The position numbers and the translations under genes are program-made. From positions 372,001 through 436,000 of the forward strand of contig NZ_PYJN01000016.1 in NCBI RefSeq assembly GCF_003025035.1: DNA of 64,000 nt, written 5' to 3'. The stretch is from Rhizobium sp. SEMIA4064. Lineage in GTDB: Bacteria; Pseudomonadota; Alphaproteobacteria; Rhizobiales; Rhizobiaceae. Shown in pieces: positions 1 through 9,967 of the stretch. The notes beneath the pieces are model-generated. The model did no database searches and was not told where the DNA came from. It worked only from the letters and a program-made list of their open reading frames with translations. The stretch's first letter is position 1, and each line of letters starts with the position of its first letter.

Positions 1-92
1 CCAACCTTGCCGACAATCTCAGCCGAAGCGGAAACAGGCGCCAGCGCCAGGAACGACGCGGCAATAGCGGCATGCAATTTCAGTGACGTCAT
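1..92 (-). CDS. Secreted protein N-terminus, partial (possibly CreA family)
   Basis: Only the first 30 codons lie in the window; the gene runs off the left edge. It starts with ATG at 92 and encodes a classical signal peptide: MTSLKLH, a hydrophobic Ala/Leu-rich core, then a VSASA-E cleavage site near residue 24. The mature part begins EIVGKVG. That opening resembles what I remember of rhizobial CreA-family periplasmic proteins (function unknown), but six or seven residues cannot prove the family. The signal peptide is seen directly; the family is a weak inference. Confidence 0.5.
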   Translation of the reverse strand, partial: MTSLKLHAAIAASFLALAPVSASAEIVGKV

Positions 93-202
93 CGAGCACC
101 CTCCAACATCGCCGCCGATCGAGCCGCGGCCCCGCTAAGGTAAGGTGGCGATCGGGGGATGCAAGGGAGGCCGGGGCGCTCCGTAAGCGCCCCTGCTGTC
201 GC

Positions 203-649
203 TCATCTGATTTCCTTCAACACGACCTCGCCTGTCTCCAGGAGCGATTTGAGGTTGGAGAGGATTTTCGGCCAGCCGCCGGATACGGCACCGATGAACT
301 TCGCATTTTCCAGCTCCATCGTGTGGGTGACGGTGAGCTTCACCACATCCTCCACCTGCTCGATATCCATGACGCAACGCGACCAGCCTTCCGCCTTCAG
401 TTCAGGCATGAATTCGTTGCGCCATTTGATGGCGAGCCGCTTCGGCGGATCGAACTCCGCGATCTCGCCGGTGTCCGTGATACGACCGTCCGGATAGACC
501 ATCTTCCATGGCGAACCGACCTTCCAATCGGTCTCATGCTGGATGTTGAACCAGTATTTCTTGATGAACTCCGGCGTCGTCAGCGCTGACCAAAGCTTGT
601 CGGGTGTGGTGCGGATGAAGGTCACATAAACAAAGCTGCTACCGGTCAT
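203..649 (-). CDS. AHSA1/SRPBCC-domain protein
   Basis: A 148-residue single-domain protein of the START/Bet v1-like fold in the AHSA1 group. It opens with the typical first strand and helix (VYVTFIRTTPDKLWSALT), followed by WKVGSPWKM and DPPKRLAIKW, the signature segments of these proteins. Family members bind hydrophobic ligands or modulate partners; the ligand here is unknown. It sits 51 bp downstream of an ArsR regulator on the same strand, and ArsR-AHSA1 pairing is a common two-gene operon. An AGGAG ribosome site precedes ATG at 649. The operon is probably controlled at the operator at 1042-1073. Confidence 0.88.
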   Translation of the reverse strand: MTGSSFVYVTFIRTTPDKLWSALTTPEFIKKYWFNIQHETDWKVGSPWKMVYPDGRITDTGEIAEFDPPKRLAIKWRNEFMPELKAEGWSRCVMDIEQVEDVVKLTVTHTMELENAKFIGAVSGGWPKILSNLKSLLETGEVVLKEIR

Positions 650-700
650 GATATTTCTCCTCTTGTAAGGTGATTTCCTAGTGACGGTATCTGGCGGCCG

Positions 701-1024
701 CTACTCGCCGCTATCACCCTCCAGCGCTTTCTTGAGGGCGGAAAGAGCGCTTAATTGGCGGCGCTCGAATTTGTTGATCCAGCGTTCGGCGATGTGGTTG
801 ATCGGAACGGGATTGATAAAATGCAGCTTCTCCCGGCCCTGCCGCTGCGCGGATACCAGGTTCGCCTCTGCCAATATGGCAAGATGTTTCGCCACGGCTT
901 GGCGCGTCATCTCCAAGCCCTGGCAGAGTTCGCCGAGCGTCTGGCCATTCTGCTCATACAGTCGGTCCAGCAATTGCCGCCGGCTTGCATCCGCCAAAGC
1001 TCGAAAAACCGCATCGTCGTTCAT
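701..1024 (-). CDS. ArsR-family winged-helix transcriptional regulator
   Basis: A 107-residue winged-helix protein. Residues 5-22 (VFRALADASRRQLLDRLY) are the standard ArsR opening helix, the recognition helix is around residues 40-52 (TRQAVAKHLAIL) and the wing is near 56-70. No CxC metal-binding motif is visible, so it belongs to the non-metal branch usually paired with AHSA1 genes. It is the first gene of the operon with the downstream AHSA1 protein and probably represses itself through the 11-bp inverted repeat 18 bp upstream of its start. The inducing signal cannot be read from sequence. Confidence 0.9.
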   Translation of the reverse strand: MNDDAVFRALADASRRQLLDRLYEQNGQTLGELCQGLEMTRQAVAKHLAILAEANLVSAQRQGREKLHFINPVPINHIAERWINKFERRQLSALSALKKALEGDSGE

Positions 1025-1041
1025 GCAAACACGGAACCATT

Positions 1042-1089
1042 TAGTTGCCTATTGGTGATCTTATAGGCAACTATTTGGTTGCATGTCAA
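1042..1089 (-). promoter_or_regulatory. Promoter and ArsR-type operator of the ArsR-AHSA1 operon
   Basis: A perfect 11-bp inverted repeat, TAGTTGCCTAT at 1042-1052 and ATAGGCAACTA at 1063-1073, with a 10-bp spacer. On the minus strand a TTGACA -35 (1084-1089) and a TATAAG -10 (1060-1065) are separated by 18 bp, so one arm of the repeat lies between the promoter boxes and the other just after the -10. This is the usual arrangement for steric repression. The repeat and boxes are seen; binding by the adjacent ArsR protein is inferred. Confidence 0.72.
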
Positions 1090-1142
1090 GTGACATGAAC
1101 TGATGTCGCGGCGAAAACCTGCGTGAGAGGAGAGGTCGCGCG

Positions 1143-2132
1143 TCAGATAGCGATGTCGTACTGCTCCTGCTCCATACGCAGATGATTGAGCATTCGCGCA
1201 ATTCCCTCCTCCAGGCTGACGCGCGGCGCGAGCCCATAGGAACGCTGCAGAGCCGTATCGCCGCAGCGATAGAAGACGCCTTCAGGGCGATCGCAGAGGC
1301 CGTTCACGACAGGATTCCAGCCAATTTGCCGAGCAATGGTCTCCGCCAGCTCCATAAAGGAGGTAGCCAGGCCGGTCGAAAGGTTGAGGCTTGCGCCATC
1401 CGGCAATAGTTCCTTGGTTTGCCAGATGAAATCGACGCAATCATCAATATGGATGAAGTCCCGGCATTGCCGGCCCGACCCCCAGACGAAAACTTCCGGC
1501 GCGCCTCTTTCGTTAAGCAAGCGGCGACAAATGGCCGGGAATGGATAGGCCAGATCCTGATCTTCGCCATAGCCGCTGAACGGCCGATATGCGACCGCCC
1601 GATGGCCGTAGCGTTCGACATAGAGCTTCATCAGATATTCGCCGGTCAGTTTCGCCCAGCCATAGCTGAGATCCGGCACGCCAATGGCGGCCTCGAAAGA
1701 AATCATATCTTCCGAAAGCAGCCGGTGGTTAGCGACCGTCTGCAGCGAGACGGGATAGGCCGCACTGGAGCTGAAGAACACGACGCAGCCAGGCTTGGCG
1801 CGTGCCGCCCATTTCCACAATTCCGTATCCACCGCCAGATCCTCGGCAACGTCCAGCGTGCGCGCCTCCAGCGTCACGCGGCCTCCGACCAGCGCGGCAA
1901 GGTGGAAAACATAGTCGAAACGTTCCGCAGGGCGGAGAAAGAAAGTGCGACAATCCTCCTCGAAAAACGTAAAGCGCGATCCAGGAAAGCGCTGCCAGAG
2001 ATCGGGATGCCGTGCCCCCGTCCCTTCCACCAATTGATCGACGCACACAACATCCAACCCCTCGGTCAAAAGCCGCTTGATCAGATGCCTCCCCACAAAA
2101 CCACAGCCCCCCGTTACCAACGCCCGCGCCAT
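1143..2132 (-). CDS. NAD-dependent epimerase/dehydratase (extended SDR)
   Basis: A 329-residue extended short-chain dehydrogenase of the nucleotide-sugar epimerase type. The NAD-binding GxxGxxG motif is at residues 8-14 (GGCGFVG), the acidic residue after strand 2 is Asp32, the catalytic Ser is in the SSS run at 121-123, and the YxxxK pair is Tyr157/Lys161 (SYGWAK). Likely substrates are NDP-sugars, as in GDP-fucose synthase or UDP-glucose epimerase relatives; the exact reaction is not clear. It lies 15 bp after a glycosyltransferase on the same strand, so the two probably act together in making a surface glycan. Confidence 0.85.
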   Translation of the reverse strand: MARALVTGGCGFVGRHLIKRLLTEGLDVVCVDQLVEGTGARHPDLWQRFPGSRFTFFEEDCRTFFLRPAERFDYVFHLAALVGGRVTLEARTLDVAEDLAVDTELWKWAARAKPGCVVFFSSSAAYPVSLQTVANHRLLSEDMISFEAAIGVPDLSYGWAKLTGEYLMKLYVERYGHRAVAYRPFSGYGEDQDLAYPFPAICRRLLNERGAPEVFVWGSGRQCRDFIHIDDCVDFIWQTKELLPDGASLNLSTGLATSFMELAETIARQIGWNPVVNGLCDRPEGVFYRCGDTALQRSYGLAPRVSLEEGIARMLNHLRMEQEQYDIAI

Positions 2133-2147
2133 GTCATTGCCCCCTTT

Positions 2148-3359
2148 TCAATGAGCGAAGAAGCCGCTCCTGCCTGTATAGATATCGACCATGCGCCGAC
2201 CCCATTCTGCTTTGCTGGGTGCAATCCGCTGGCCAAGTGCTAACGCGCCTTCGCATAATTTCTGCATCAGTCTGTCGTCATCCGTGCTCGCGAGGCGTTC
2301 CGCCAGCGAGCCGGCATCGCCGCTTTTAAAGACCAGTCCCGCGCCGTGCCGCTCTACTTCGGCGGCTATCAGCGCATTGCTGCTGACGATGACGGGAATG
2401 CCGGACATCAGCGCCTCGGCGGCCACCAGTCCGTAGGGTTCGGGCATGCGGGACGGCATGATGAAGACGCGCGCTTCCCCGGCCAGCGTCGTCACCTCCT
2501 CGTCGGCCAGCCAACCCGGCACCCAACAATGCGGCAACGCCCGCTGCATCTCGTCGAGCAGCGGTCCACGGCCGATCAGCGTCGCCGTTCGCCCGGTCTT
2601 GTTCAATGCGTCGGCGAGCGTGCGAACACCCTTTTCCCAGCACATACGCCCCAAGAAGACGGTGCGGTGATTGCGCCAAGCCTCCACGGGCGTTGGCGTC
2701 AATGGCTCCGTCGGTGTGCGCAAGGTCAGAAAATGCTGCAACGGGCCGGAATTCAAATAGGGTTCCATGCTCTCATGCGCCAACACGATGCCGACGCGGC
2801 TCCAGAACTCCTCGCCGACGCCGCGTTGGGTCAGCGTGCGGCGGAAGCGCCAGAGTTTGTGGAGATAATTTCGCTTGTCGCAATTGGTCGTCAGACATCC
2901 TGCCGACAGCGGGCGGACATCGCAGACCGTTCCGCTCTGGAAATTGATCAGCCCTCCGTTCGGACAAGTCAGGAAGAAATCATGCGCCGTGATGATGACC
3001 TTGGCCTTGTGTTTGGCGAGTGCGTAGAAGATCGACGGCGAGAGAATTTGCGACCAGCCGTGCACATGCACGACAGTCTCCTCGTCCGTTTCCTTCAGCA
3101 GACCGTCCAGCGCCTCGTAGGCACGCTTGTTGTAATTCTTCTCGAAGACATCGGTGAAAGTAGGCCCGTCGCGAAGGGGTCGTTCGCCGAGCGCGACCGT
3201 GCGGATGCCGGCAAAGCGCGGCTTCAGTCCTTCGCCGTCATCGCCGACCAGGATGGCGCAATTCAGCCCTGCTTGCCTGCTCGCATCAATGCATTGCAAC
3301 GCCACCTTTGTCGCACCGCCGCGAATGATTGAGACGTCGTTGACAAGTATCAAACGCAT
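2148..3359 (-). CDS. Glycosyltransferase family 4 (GT-B fold)
   Basis: A 403-residue GT-B glycosyltransferase. The N-terminal domain begins with a strand and a glycine-rich turn (NDVSIIRGGATKVALQ) typical of GT4 acceptor domains. The C-terminal domain carries GRMCWEKGV near residue 240 and the nucleotide-sugar-binding EPYGLVAAE segment (E-x7-E) near 308-316. It probably transfers a sugar from an NDP-sugar to a growing polysaccharide or lipid-linked acceptor; donor and acceptor are unknown. It is first of a two-gene unit with the downstream epimerase. No signal peptide or membrane segment is visible, so it is probably cytosolic or peripheral. Confidence 0.87.
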   Translation of the reverse strand: MRLILVNDVSIIRGGATKVALQCIDASRQAGLNCAILVGDDGEGLKPRFAGIRTVALGERPLRDGPTFTDVFEKNYNKRAYEALDGLLKETDEETVVHVHGWSQILSPSIFYALAKHKAKVIITAHDFFLTCPNGGLINFQSGTVCDVRPLSAGCLTTNCDKRNYLHKLWRFRRTLTQRGVGEEFWSRVGIVLAHESMEPYLNSGPLQHFLTLRTPTEPLTPTPVEAWRNHRTVFLGRMCWEKGVRTLADALNKTGRTATLIGRGPLLDEMQRALPHCWVPGWLADEEVTTLAGEARVFIMPSRMPEPYGLVAAEALMSGIPVIVSSNALIAAEVERHGAGLVFKSGDAGSLAERLASTDDDRLMQKLCEGALALGQRIAPSKAEWGRRMVDIYTGRSGFFAH

Positions 3360-3676
3360 TGAACCCGGCGCCCACTAACCCATATTGCGCGGGACCGGAC
3401 GAAAGGGATTCGCCTTTTACATCATGCCCCTGATGGTATTCAGCGGCCTGCGCGACGCCAATTCAATTCATCCTTTCGCATTAAGGCGAGTGGTCGACAC
3501 GGTATGCGGGAAATACCATGCAAATCGGTTGTTAAAGGCAACCCATTGACTTCCGCGCAAAGCACCGGAAGTTGTTGCCATGATCGCAAACCGCACCACC
3601 GTGATGCATACTCTCACCACCTCACCCCTTGCAGGGCGAGCGGGAGCGGCGTCGCGTTGAGCTGATTGCGGTCCCT
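3360..3676. other. Intergenic region upstream of two divergent genes
   Basis: About 380 bp separate the glycosyltransferase start (3359) from the acetyltransferase start (3743). The first 317 bp contain no ORF with a credible ribosome site. It must hold the promoters for both divergent genes, but I could not pick convincing -35/-10 pairs by eye. The remaining 66 bp hold two hairpins, annotated separately. Confidence 0.5.
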
Positions 3677-3707
3677 TTCAACCCTGCCGAGGCGAGCAGG
3701 GTTTGAA
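3677..3707 (+). promoter_or_regulatory. Leader hairpin 1 upstream of the acetyltransferase
   Basis: An inverted repeat AACCCTGC (3680-3687) / GCAGGGTT (3696-3703) with an 8-nt loop, extended by TTC/GAA with a single bulged T. No run of T follows, so it is not a good terminator. It is immediately followed by a second hairpin that covers the ribosome-binding site. Confidence 0.55.
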
Positions 3708-3712
3708 GGCTC

Positions 3713-3741
3713 TGCTCTCCTCTTGAACCTTAAGGAGAGCA
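3713..3741 (+). promoter_or_regulatory. Hairpin masking the Shine-Dalgarno of the acetyltransferase
   Basis: A perfect 9-bp inverted repeat, TGCTCTCCT (3713-3721) and AGGAGAGCA (3733-3741), with an 11-nt loop. The right arm contains the AAGGAG ribosome-binding site that lies 5 nt before ATG 3743. In RNA this stem would hide the site from ribosomes. Such structures act as thermosensors, protein-bound repressor sites or ligand switches. The pairing is seen; the control role is inferred. Confidence 0.6.
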
Positions 3742-3742
3742 C

Positions 3743-4279
3743 ATGAATTCCGAACAACAAGATTCAGACGAACGACGATCCCGAAAACCGGGCACAGTGG
3801 AAATCCGCGCCGCACGGCTGTCCGATGCCGAAGCGGTAGCCTTTATTGCCAATCTGCCCGGATATCGCGCCGGCACACTACGCCTACCCTTCCAGAGCAT
3901 CGAAGAAACCCGGCAGTGGATGGAAAAAACCCTACCCGGCTCGATCAATCTCGTCGCCGTGCTCGACGGGCAAGTCGTCGGCAATGCCGGCCTGCGCCGC
4001 CATTCCGGCCGGCAGATCCACACCGGCCACCTCGGCATGGGCGTCCACGACGATTTCACCGGCCGGGGCATCGGCTCGGCGTTGCTCACCGCCCTCATCG
4101 ACGCCGCCGACAATTGGCTGGCGATCAAACGCTTGGAACTGACGGTCTATGTCGACAATGGACGGGCGATCCGGCTTTACGAGAAATTCGGTTTCGAAAC
4201 CGAGGGACGGCTCAAAGCCTTTGCGTTTCGCAACGGTGAATATGTGGATGCATTCACGATGGCGCGCGTGAGGATGTAG
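3743..4279 (+). CDS. GNAT N-acetyltransferase, YhhY/AaaT-like
   Basis: A 178-residue GNAT-fold acetyltransferase. The acetyl-CoA pyrophosphate loop is RGIGSA (residues 108-113). The C-terminal half (DNWLAIKRLELTVYVDN, then RNGEYVDAFTMAR) closely matches E. coli YhhY (AaaT), which acetylates phenylalanine and methionine; that likeness is from memory. The first 18 residues are a charged extension not seen in YhhY. It is a single-gene unit reading away from the glycosyltransferase. Its ribosome-binding site is buried in a 9-bp hairpin, suggesting control of translation. The substrate remains a guess. Confidence 0.85.
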   Translation: MNSEQQDSDERRSRKPGTVEIRAARLSDAEAVAFIANLPGYRAGTLRLPFQSIEETRQWMEKTLPGSINLVAVLDGQVVGNAGLRRHSGRQIHTGHLGMGVHDDFTGRGIGSALLTALIDAADNWLAIKRLELTVYVDNGRAIRLYEKFGFETEGRLKAFAFRNGEYVDAFTMARVRM

Positions 4280-4288
4280 CCCTCACAC

Positions 4289-4669
4289 TCATGCAACCAA
4301 GGCATAGGGCCGCACGAGGCAATCGGCGGGAATGCCCCACTCTTCCTTAAGTTTGAAAATCATATCAAGCGTCAATGCCCGCTTCCGGCCAAGGATTTCC
4401 GAGGCACGGGAGCGGGAGCCCAGAAGCTCAGCTAGATCAGACTGACTCCGACCCGTCATTTCCATGAATGCCCGCAGAAGCTCAACCGGTTCTGGATCTT
4501 CGACCGTGAAATGCCGGTTTTCATAGGCTTCGATTAAATCCGTCAGCACGTCGAAACGATCCGCTTCCGCTGTTCCATCCTCCGGTGGATTGTCGAAATA
4601 AGGAGCGATCTCCGCAAGAGCCCATTCAAGATCCGCATCTGTCTTGATCGGTTTGATATCCCTCATCAC
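4289..4669 (-). CDS. higA: HigA-family antitoxin with HTH domain
   Basis: A 126-residue protein with a charged N-terminal half and an XRE-type helix-turn-helix at about residues 68-105 (RSQSDLAELLGSRSRASEIL, then KRALTLDMI). This matches HigA antitoxins of the larger type that follow a HigB toxin gene. It overlaps the toxin gene by 4 bp (ATGA), so the two are translationally coupled. HigA proteins neutralise the toxin by direct binding and repress their own promoter. The toxin-first order supports HigBA rather than RelBE. Confidence 0.85.
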   Translation of the reverse strand: MMRDIKPIKTDADLEWALAEIAPYFDNPPEDGTAEADRFDVLTDLIEAYENRHFTVEDPEPVELLRAFMEMTGRSQSDLAELLGSRSRASEILGRKRALTLDMIFKLKEEWGIPADCLVRPYALVA

Positions 4670-4962
4670 ACTGTCTCCGGATCAATTCTGTCATAGTCCG
4701 CATGAGTGCCGACAAATTTGATCAGCACGCGCCTATGCTTGTAGACGATATGAACAACCAATCGGTATTTGTTGCCGGCAATATCGAAGATCACGCGGTT
4801 GTCACCGATAAAATCCACGTTAGCACCAAACATCTTTTTGATGTCAGCCGGCCCGCTCCATTCGGTTTTGCTGACGACCGAATACCATGTTGCAAGGGGA
4901 ACTCTCGCTTGCGGGTGGCGCTCCCAAAATCTACGAAGCGTCGTTTTTGCAACGATATTCAT
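4666..4962 (-). CDS. higB: HigB-family toxin (mRNA interferase)
   Basis: A 98-residue basic protein starting MNIVAKTTLRRFWERHP, the hallmark opening of HigB-family toxins, and ending with the conserved KYRLVVHIVYKHRRVLIKFVG segment of the RelE-like fold. Family members cut mRNA on the ribosome. I chose ATG at 4962 rather than the in-frame TTG at 4971, because family proteins begin M-x-I/V-x-A-K. It is first in the operon, ahead of the antitoxin. The pair sits between an acetyltransferase and ligA, and its base composition looks lower in GC than its neighbours, consistent with transfer. Confidence 0.85.
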   Translation of the reverse strand: MNIVAKTTLRRFWERHPQARVPLATWYSVVSKTEWSGPADIKKMFGANVDFIGDNRVIFDIAGNKYRLVVHIVYKHRRVLIKFVGTHADYDRIDPETV

Positions 4963-4966
4963 TGAC

Positions 4967-5002
4967 AACAATTATTCCCAAAACGGGAACAAATCAACCT
5001 CG
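4967..5002 (-). promoter_or_regulatory. Likely HigBA promoter and operator
   Basis: An inverted repeat TTCCC (4975-4979) / GGGAA (4985-4989) with a 5-bp spacer lies just upstream of higB. On the minus strand a TTGATT and a TAATTG element flank it with 17 bp between, a possible weak promoter. HigA antitoxins bind such short palindromes. The repeat is seen; the role is inferred. Confidence 0.4.
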
Positions 5003-5016
5003 CAATCAAAACCACG

Positions 5017-7335
<2,319 letters not shown>

Positions 7336-7393
7336 TCATCGTATCGATTGGTCTATGGTTCGGCGCGAACGGAATTACTGGGTGGACCAGTCC

Positions 7394-8200
7394 ATGGCAG
7401 AGGCAAGCATCGATAGTTTGAGCCCACGGCAATTACATGCCAAGGCCTGGGCTGGCGAATACGAACTTATTGATCGGCAGCTCTCTCCGCTCGGTTTAAG
7501 AGCCATGAAAGAGTTGCATCTCGCTCCAGCCAGTACGGTGATCGATGTTGGCTGCGGGACAGGGCAGACGATCTTACAGTTGGCGGACCGGGTCGGTGAC
7601 GAAGGATTGATCTACGGCGTTGATATTGCGGAAGAGCTTCTGAGTGTCGCCAATCAACGCACGAGCCACCTCAAGTGTGTTCAGCTTATCAACGCTGATG
7701 CCCAAGCTTTAGAGCTTCCCTCCAACAGTGCGGATGCGATTTTCTCTCGTTTCGGCGTGATGGCATTTGATGATCCAATCCTTGCCTTCTCGAATTTTCA
7801 TCGCTTACTGAAACCCAATGGAAGGATCGCATTCTGCTGTTGGCGCGCTTTCTGCGATAACGAATTGGATAGGTTTCCATTACTTGCAGCGGGATTTCGA
7901 TCGCCATCGGATGAAACGCCGTTCAGTTTTTCCGACGCTGCGTACGTCCGCAACGTCCTTGCTTCTGCCGGATTCAAGAATATCGAGATCGCATCCTACG
8001 ACGAAGCGGTGACAAGCGGTGACGTGGATGCAATGACGCGCGTCCTTCTAAGCGTTGGCCCGCTGGGAAAGATCGCCCGCGAAAATCCCGCCGTAAAGTC
8101 GGCGGCCGAGCCAAAGTTACGAGAAGGACTCCGTAGCCTTGGCAATGGGACGAGCGTAGCGTTGGTCGCCTCGGTATGGATAGTGTCGGCGGTGGCCTAA
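7394..8200 (+). CDS. Class I SAM-dependent methyltransferase
   Basis: A 268-residue methyltransferase. The SAM-binding motif I is IDVGCGTGQ (residues 50-58), the acidic end of strand 2 is YGVDIAEE near 76-83, and motif II/III is around NADAQALELP and FSRFGVMAFDDP. It resembles UbiE/COQ5-like or small-molecule methyltransferases; the substrate is unknown. Start chosen at ATG 7394 behind GGTGGA; an in-frame ATG at 7355 lacks a ribosome site. It stands alone on the plus strand between recN and ligA, which elsewhere in rhizobia are neighbours, and it looks less GC-rich than they are, so it may be a later insertion. Confidence 0.8.
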   Translation: MAEASIDSLSPRQLHAKAWAGEYELIDRQLSPLGLRAMKELHLAPASTVIDVGCGTGQTILQLADRVGDEGLIYGVDIAEELLSVANQRTSHLKCVQLINADAQALELPSNSADAIFSRFGVMAFDDPILAFSNFHRLLKPNGRIAFCCWRAFCDNELDRFPLLAAGFRSPSDETPFSFSDAAYVRNVLASAGFKNIEIASYDEAVTSGDVDAMTRVLLSVGPLGKIARENPAVKSAAEPKLREGLRSLGNGTSVALVASVWIVSAVA

Positions 8201-8281
8201 TCGGCTAAGGAATCTCCAGCCGACTATCTCACGATGGCCGCTTCGGGCCGAAAATAGCCATCGCTGGTATCTGTGCAGCAA

Positions 8282-9955
8282 TCAGCCATTGCCCGCCAAC
8301 AGCCGCTTGGCGGCCGCCCTCGCCTCCTCCGTGACCGAAGCGCCGGCGAGCATGCGGGCGATTTCCTCGGTGCGGTCTTTGTGGGCCATGGTGGCGACGC
8401 GGGTGGAGATCTTCTCGGAACCGTCCGAGACCGGGCCCTTGGAGATCAGCAGATGCGTTGCGGCGCGCGCCGCGACCTGCGGAGCATGGGTGACGGAAAG
8501 CACCTGCACACGCTCGGAAAGGCGCTTCAGCCGCTGACCGATGGCATCGGCGACCGCGCCGCCGACACCGGTGTCGATTTCGTCGAAAACCAAGGTCGGC
8601 GCCGAACCGCGATCGGCAAGCGCCACCTTCAGCGCCAGCAGAAAACGAGAAAGCTCGCCACCCGAGGCCACCTTCATGATCGGTCCCGGCCGCGTGCCCG
8701 GATTGGTCTGCACATGGAATTCAATGACATCGATACCTTCGGCTGTCGCCTCGTCGGCATTAGTGGTGATCTCCACCATGAAGCGCGCCCGCTCCAGCTT
8801 GAGCGCCGGCAGCTCGGCCATGACAGCGTCGGCAAGCGCCTCGCCGGCGTTATGACGCTTGTCGGAAAGGCTGCGCGCGGCAGCATCATAGTCCGCCTTG
8901 GCAACGGCCAGCTCGGCATCCAGCCGTGTCAGCCTCTCTTCGCCAGCATCCAGATCGGCGAGTTCGGCGACCATCTTTTCGGCCAGCGCCGGCAGGCCGG
9001 TCACCGGCACGGAATATTTGCGCGAGGCAGCGCGCAGCGCAAACAGCCGCTCCTCGACGCGCTCCAGCTCCCTCGGATCATATTCAGTCTTGCGGAGCGC
9101 CGCCTCCACTTCCATCTGCGCATTGGAGAGCTGATCCAGCGCCGCGTCGAGCAGCGCCACGGTGTCTTCTAATAGGCCCGGCGCCTCATGGCTCTTGCGC
9201 TCCAACCGCCGTACCAGCGAGGCGATGTGTGGCACCGGCGAAGCATTGCCATTGAGGAACTCGGACGCTTCAGAGATGTCGCCGGCGATGCGCTCCGCCT
9301 TCATCATCCGCGAGCGGCGATCCGCCAGCTCGTCCTCTTCGCCGTCCTGCGGCGACAGCTTTTCCAGCTCCTCGACCGAAGCCCGGAGATAATCGGCCTC
9401 GCGCGCAGCTTTTTCCACCTGCTCCCGCTGCTTCTTCAGCGTCCGCTCGGTATCGCGCCAGATCTTATAGAGCCGCCCGACAGCCTGTGTTTCCTCTGCA
9501 ATGCCCGCGAAGGCGTCGAGAAGCATGCGGTGCGCGTCGGTATCGACCAGGGCGCGGTCGTCGTGCTGTCCATGGATTTCAACAAGAAGCTGCCCCGCCT
9601 GGCGCATCAACTGGACGCTGAGTGGCTGGTCGTTGACGAAAGCCTTGGTACGGCCGTCCGCGGACTGAATACGGCGGAAAATCAGGTCGCCGTCATCGTC
9701 GATGCCATTTTCGCGTAAAAGCTTGCGGGCGGCATGCTGCATGCCGACGTCGAAGACCGCCGTCACCTGACCGCGATCCTCTCCATGACGCACGAGATCG
9801 CCATCGCCGCGCCCACCGAGGGCCAGCGAGAGACTGTCAAGCAGAATGGATTTGCCCGCACCCGTCTCGCCGGTTAGCACCGAAAGCCCAGTTTCGAAGG
9901 CAAGATCCAGCCGCTCGATCAGAACGATATCGCGGATCGAAAGCTGGACCAGCAT
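8282..9955 (-). CDS. recN: DNA repair protein RecN
   Basis: A 557-residue SMC-like ATPase for recombinational repair of double-strand breaks. The N-terminal globular half carries Walker A GETGAGKS (residues 29-36). The middle (about 150-380) is Glu/Arg/Lys/Leu-rich coiled coil. The C-terminal half has the ABC signature SGGELSRFLLALK and Walker B TLVFDEIDTG, the classic RecN segment. It starts 12 bp after the bamD stop, so it is probably cotranscribed with lpxC and bamD. Length matches the family. Confidence 0.97.
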   Translation of the reverse strand: MLVQLSIRDIVLIERLDLAFETGLSVLTGETGAGKSILLDSLSLALGGRGDGDLVRHGEDRGQVTAVFDVGMQHAARKLLRENGIDDDGDLIFRRIQSADGRTKAFVNDQPLSVQLMRQAGQLLVEIHGQHDDRALVDTDAHRMLLDAFAGIAEETQAVGRLYKIWRDTERTLKKQREQVEKAAREADYLRASVEELEKLSPQDGEEDELADRRSRMMKAERIAGDISEASEFLNGNASPVPHIASLVRRLERKSHEAPGLLEDTVALLDAALDQLSNAQMEVEAALRKTEYDPRELERVEERLFALRAASRKYSVPVTGLPALAEKMVAELADLDAGEERLTRLDAELAVAKADYDAAARSLSDKRHNAGEALADAVMAELPALKLERARFMVEITTNADEATAEGIDVIEFHVQTNPGTRPGPIMKVASGGELSRFLLALKVALADRGSAPTLVFDEIDTGVGGAVADAIGQRLKRLSERVQVLSVTHAPQVAARAATHLLISKGPVSDGSEKISTRVATMAHKDRTEEIARMLAGASVTEEARAAAKRLLAGNG

Positions 9956-9967
9956 GTGCGCTCAATC

